A stretch of 6,854 nt of DNA from Brevibacillus sp. (lineage in GTDB: Bacteria > Bacillota > Bacilli > Brevibacillales > Brevibacillaceae), in the NCBI GenBank assembly GCA_029240815.1, contig JARDZO010000291.1:1-6854 (forward strand), read 5' to 3'. Positions within the stretch are counted from its first letter, which is position 1. Each line of letters begins with the position of its first letter. The notes below the pieces were generated by a model that saw only the letters and a program-made list of their open reading frames with translations, was not told the origin of the DNA and ran no database searches. The position numbers and the translations under genes were made by a program. Positions 5,589 through 6,854 of the stretch are shown here, piece by piece.

Positions 5589-5591
5589 GCT
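5579..5591 (-). promoter_or_regulatory. ANTAR-type antiterminator hairpin P2, overlapping the eutH leader terminator
   Basis: AGCAAAGGCGCTT folds as a small hairpin: TAAGC / GCTTA stem (5 bp, with flanking bases) closing the hexaloop AAAGGC, with A at loop position 1 and G at position 4. These are the identity bases of RNA sites bound by ANTAR-domain proteins such as EutV; the motif matches the known AGCAANGRRGCUY pattern at 12 of 13 positions. Its 3' half is the 5' arm of the terminator, so the two folds are mutually exclusive. Confidence 0.7.
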
Positions 5592-5617
5592 TATTTGTAT
5601 GGACTTGTGTACAAACA

Positions 5618-5624
5618 CCTTGCT
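5618..5624 (-). promoter_or_regulatory. Degenerate AGCAANG core between the two full motifs
   Basis: AGCAAGG occurs 26 nt upstream of P2 in the leader. A hexaloop AAGGTG would again carry A1 and G4, but the flanking AGC/TTT cannot form a proper closing stem. It is placed where a close partner hairpin for P2 would be expected. Listed as a weak candidate only. Confidence 0.25.
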
Positions 5625-5725
5625 AAAAACCAGCTGGAACCGCTTACAATCGAAAGAAAAAAATAAGAGCTGAAACAAGTGCGTCCCACAGATAATTTCA
5701 TCTAGTCGGACAATTTATGCTGGAA

Positions 5726-5738
5726 AAGCGCCGTTGCT
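5726..5738 (-). promoter_or_regulatory. ANTAR-type hairpin P1 at the start of the eutH leader
   Basis: AGCAACGGCGCTT forms an AAGC/GCTT stem with hexaloop AACGGC (A1 and G4 present). It is identical to P2 except for one loop base, and would lie about 14 nt from the predicted transcript start. ANTAR targets come as hairpin pairs, so finding a near-copy is strong support, though the 134-nt distance to P2 is unusually long. Confidence 0.6.
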
Positions 5739-5758
5739 TAACTCTGCATTATAACGTG

Positions 5759-5787
5759 ATTATATGGTTACAGGCCCATCCTGTCAA
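5759..5787 (-). promoter_or_regulatory. Perfect consensus sigma-A promoter for eutH
   Basis: Minus strand TTGACA (5787-5782), exactly 17 bp, TATAAT (5764-5759): all twelve consensus bases match. The transcript would start near 5752, giving a leader of about 240 nt before ATG 5510. A second TATAAT lies at 5753-5748 but has no matching -35. A maximal promoter in front of a terminator fits control by antitermination rather than by initiation. Confidence 0.85.
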
Positions 5788-5832
5788 CAATCTCTTTAGG
5801 AAGAAAGAACGACCTTGGTGGGAGAAGGAAAC

Positions 5833-5869
5833 AAAAAAAGCTGCCCCTCCATTCAGAAGGACAGCTTTT
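5833..5869 (-). terminator. Intrinsic terminator of the cold-shock gene
   Basis: On the minus strand AAAAGCTG-T-CC pairs with GG-GG-CAGCTTTT around a loop of about 14 nt, followed by an uninterrupted T-run (TTTTTTTG). It starts 9 nt after the csp stop codon and separates csp from the eutH promoter. Confidence 0.85.
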
Positions 5870-5878
5870 GAAAGCCGA

Positions 5879-6079
5879 TTACAGTTTTACAACGTTCTCA
5901 GCTTGTGGTCCACGGTTGCCTTCTACTACGTTGAACTCAACGCGTTGGCCTTCTTCGAGGGATTTGAAACCTTCACCTTGGATAGCGCTGAAGTGAACGA
6001 ATACATCGTTTCCGCCTTCAACTGCGATGAAGCCATAACCTTTTTCAGCGTTGAACCATTTTACTGTACCTGTTTGCAT
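5879..6079 (-). CDS. Cold-shock protein, CspA/CspB family
   Basis: A 66-residue single cold-shock domain (five-stranded OB fold) that binds single-stranded RNA and DNA and acts as an RNA chaperone. RNP1 is KGYGFI (13-18) and RNP2 is VFVHF (26-30); the opening [18 protein letters not shown] and the ending [10 protein letters not shown] are typical for Firmicutes. The correct start is ATG 6079: GGAGGT stands 7 nt before it, and the in-frame ATG at 6094 would put the RBS inside the gene. It is a one-gene unit with a terminator just downstream and a large hairpin in its upstream region. Which of the usual several csp paralogues it is cannot be told. Confidence 0.97.
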   Translation of the reverse strand: MQTGTVKWFNAEKGYGFIAVEGGNDVFVHFSAIQGEGFKSLEEGQRVEFNVVEGNRGPQAENVVKL

Positions 6080-6139
6080 GGGTGTTACCTCCAAAAAATA
6101 AAATGAATATGCAACTTTTATTTATGGGTAAAATAAAAA

Positions 6140-6193
6140 TTCACACATTGGAAAAGGTTCAAACATACATGTAAACCCTTTACAATATGTGAA
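6140..6193 (-). promoter_or_regulatory. Long hairpin with U-run in the csp upstream region
   Basis: On the minus strand two 20-nt arms (6193-6174 and 6159-6140) pair almost fully: 11 outer pairs (one G-U), one T/C mismatch, then 8 inner pairs (one G-U), with a 14-nt loop. The stem is followed at once by TTTTTATTTT. On the plus strand no T-run follows, so it is oriented toward csp, about 60 nt upstream of its ATG. It may be a terminator/attenuator or a temperature-responsive leader structure, provided transcription begins upstream of 6193. I could not fix the csp promoter; TTTACA-N17-TCCAAT inside the hairpin is a weak option. Confidence 0.55.
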
Positions 6194-6290
6194 CACTTAG
6201 AAATCTTTTGTTTGAATAAATACTACCACAGCTCTTCTGGGAAAGCAATCAAATAAGTAGGCGGCAAAGCTGGGTGTTTTGCCGCTTTTT
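6158..6290 (+). ncRNA. Possible short plus-strand RNA between csp and the membrane protein gene
   Basis: TTCAAA (6158-6163), 17-bp spacer, TACAAT (6181-6186) is a fair sigma-A promoter on the plus strand; a clean plus-strand terminator ends at 6290. Together they would bound an RNA of about 98 nt from near 6193. No ORF with an RBS lies within. The -35 is only four of six and there is no expression evidence, so this is a candidate, not a call. Confidence 0.25.
6261..6290 (+). terminator. Plus-strand intrinsic terminator with no obvious gene upstream
   Basis: GCGGCAAA (6261-6268) pairs perfectly with TTTGCCGC (6278-6285) around a 9-nt loop, followed by TTTTT (6286-6290). The T-run is on the plus strand only. 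The nearest upstream gene (csp) is on the other strand, so the transcript it ends is not identified. Confidence 0.75.
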
Positions 6291-6291
6291 C

Positions 6292-6317
6292 TAGGTAGAC
6301 AATGAAATGTCTACTTA
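6292..6317. repeat. Inverted repeat in the upstream region of the membrane protein gene
   Basis: TAGGTAGACA (6292-6301) and TGTCTACTTA (6308-6317) pair over 10 bp with one G-U, loop ATGAAA. In addition ATAAGTAG (6253-6260) is a perfect inverted match to CTACTTAT (6311-6318), enclosing the terminator at 6261-6290. No T-run follows, so it is more likely an operator or alternative RNA fold than a terminator. Confidence 0.4.
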
Positions 6318-6366
6318 TGTGATCTGGCGAAGAGAATTACTATGTTATAGAAGGAATAGGAGGGCG

Positions 6367-6396
6367 TTGACAGCTTCTGATTCGCCTCTCTATTTT
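6367..6396 (+). promoter_or_regulatory. Sigma-A-type promoter for the membrane protein gene
   Basis: TTGACA (6367-6372), 18-bp spacer, TATTTT (6391-6396). The -35 is perfect, the -10 four of six. The start would be near 6403, about 50 nt before ATG 6454. A separate TATACT at 6411-6416 has no good -35. Confidence 0.5.
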
Positions 6397-6453
6397 GTCG
6401 ATTGAACATGTATACTTTAGATAAATGACCATCTTGTACAAAGGCGGGTATCC

Positions 6454-6854
6454 ATGTTCTTCTTCATGTTTTTTCTCATGTTTGTCAGTCTGACAGCTTT
6501 AAGTATCTATTTATGGGTGAATCATCGGGGGAACCGTCTGATTTTTTGGGCAGCATTGGTGATCCTGTGCGCCGGTTTTGGCGGTTTGCAGATGTTTCTT
6601 GAAAAAGGCTGGGTCCCGTATGCAATCGACCACAAGCTGAGTGTGACCGTAGTTCGTGCATCCATTTTTGTGACGGCGCTGTTAAACTTGGTCATCAATA
6701 CGTTCCCTTATTACGGAATGCTGCTCTTTTATCTGATCTATAATGGCTTCTTTACGTATCAAAAATGGCTTCCGATTCTTCTCGGCATTCCGCCGGTAGT
6801 GACTTTGCTCTTTCAGACGGATTTGATGGCGAATCGTGTTCATAATGGATTCGT
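6454..6854 (+). CDS. Polytopic membrane protein, N-terminal part (runs off window)
   Basis: ATG 6454 opens a frame with no stop to the window end, 133 codons. AAAGGCGGG lies 5 nt upstream as an imperfect ribosome binding site. The product begins MFFFMFFLMFVSLTALSIYL, a membrane helix without a cleavable signal, and has further hydrophobic stretches at about 30-47, 63-82, 83-99 and 105-118, joined by short loops such as VNHRGNR and EKGWVPYAIDHK. This pattern of many helices at the start resembles membrane-embedded sensor domains in front of histidine kinase or cyclase modules in Bacillales, but no catalytic part is visible. I do not recognise the family; a transporter or unknown membrane protein is equally possible. 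Confidence 0.7.
   Translation, partial: MFFFMFFLMFVSLTALSIYLWVNHRGNRLIFWAALVILCAGFGGLQMFLEKGWVPYAIDHKLSVTVVRASIFVTALLNLVINTFPYYGMLLFYLIYNGFFTYQKWLPILLGIPPVVTLLFQTDLMANRVHNGF

Noticed and set aside
6080..6094. ATG start for the cold-shock protein five codons upstream
   Set aside because: The extra codons are the RBS itself; family members begin at the MQTGTVKWF position.
6255..6290. c-di-GMP riboswitch, because of the GCAAAGC string
   Set aside because: The other conserved half (GGCAAACC-type helix and tetraloop receptor) is missing; the segment is explained as a terminator hairpin.
1..6854. CRISPR arrays, tRNA or rRNA genes
   Set aside because: No spaced repeat series, no tRNA cloverleaf pattern and no rRNA-like stretch seen by eye.

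Overview
The window looks like a chromosomal segment of a Gram-positive Bacillales bacterium. Supporting signs are strong AGGAGG-type ribosome binding sites, consensus sigma-A promoters, a YitT/DUF2179 protein, a short cold-shock protein and an EutH permease with an antitermination-type leader. Brevibacillus or a related Paenibacillaceae member is my guess; the genus is inferred from general likeness, not shown.

Layout. Positions 1-1380 are a graveyard of broken genes. They hold the 5' end of an intact aldo/keto reductase gene on the minus strand, a 21-codon MerR-type regulator remnant that keeps a MerR-style promoter, and a hairpin-rich stretch followed by a short ORF that I read tentatively as the left end of an IS110-type element. 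After that come an internally deleted OmpR-type response regulator and a truncated, frameshifted sensor kinase, ending in two hairpin terminators. Positions 1387-4179 hold a YitT-family membrane protein gene (minus), an AHSA1/SRPBCC-domain gene (plus), an FkbM-type methyltransferase gene (minus, converging on the previous one with 3 nt between stops), and a ynfA-family membrane gene (plus) with one base missing.

Positions 4233-5790 are the highlight: a solitary eutH (ethanolamine permease) gene on the minus strand with a perfect consensus promoter and a roughly 240-nt leader. The leader contains a strong intrinsic terminator just upstream of the RBS. It also contains two copies of AGCAANGGCGCTT, which closely match the hexaloop RNA motif bound by ANTAR-domain antiterminators such as EutV. 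The second copy shares bases with the terminator's 5' arm, so the two folds exclude each other. This predicts that eutH is switched on by antitermination from regulators encoded elsewhere, since no other eut gene is in the window.

Positions 5833-6853 hold a cold-shock protein gene (minus) with a large hairpin in its upstream region, an intergenic stretch carrying a plus-strand terminator and a possible short plus-strand RNA, and the 5' part of a polytopic membrane protein gene that runs off the window. The genes do not form one pathway. They are mostly single-gene transcription units separated by terminators.
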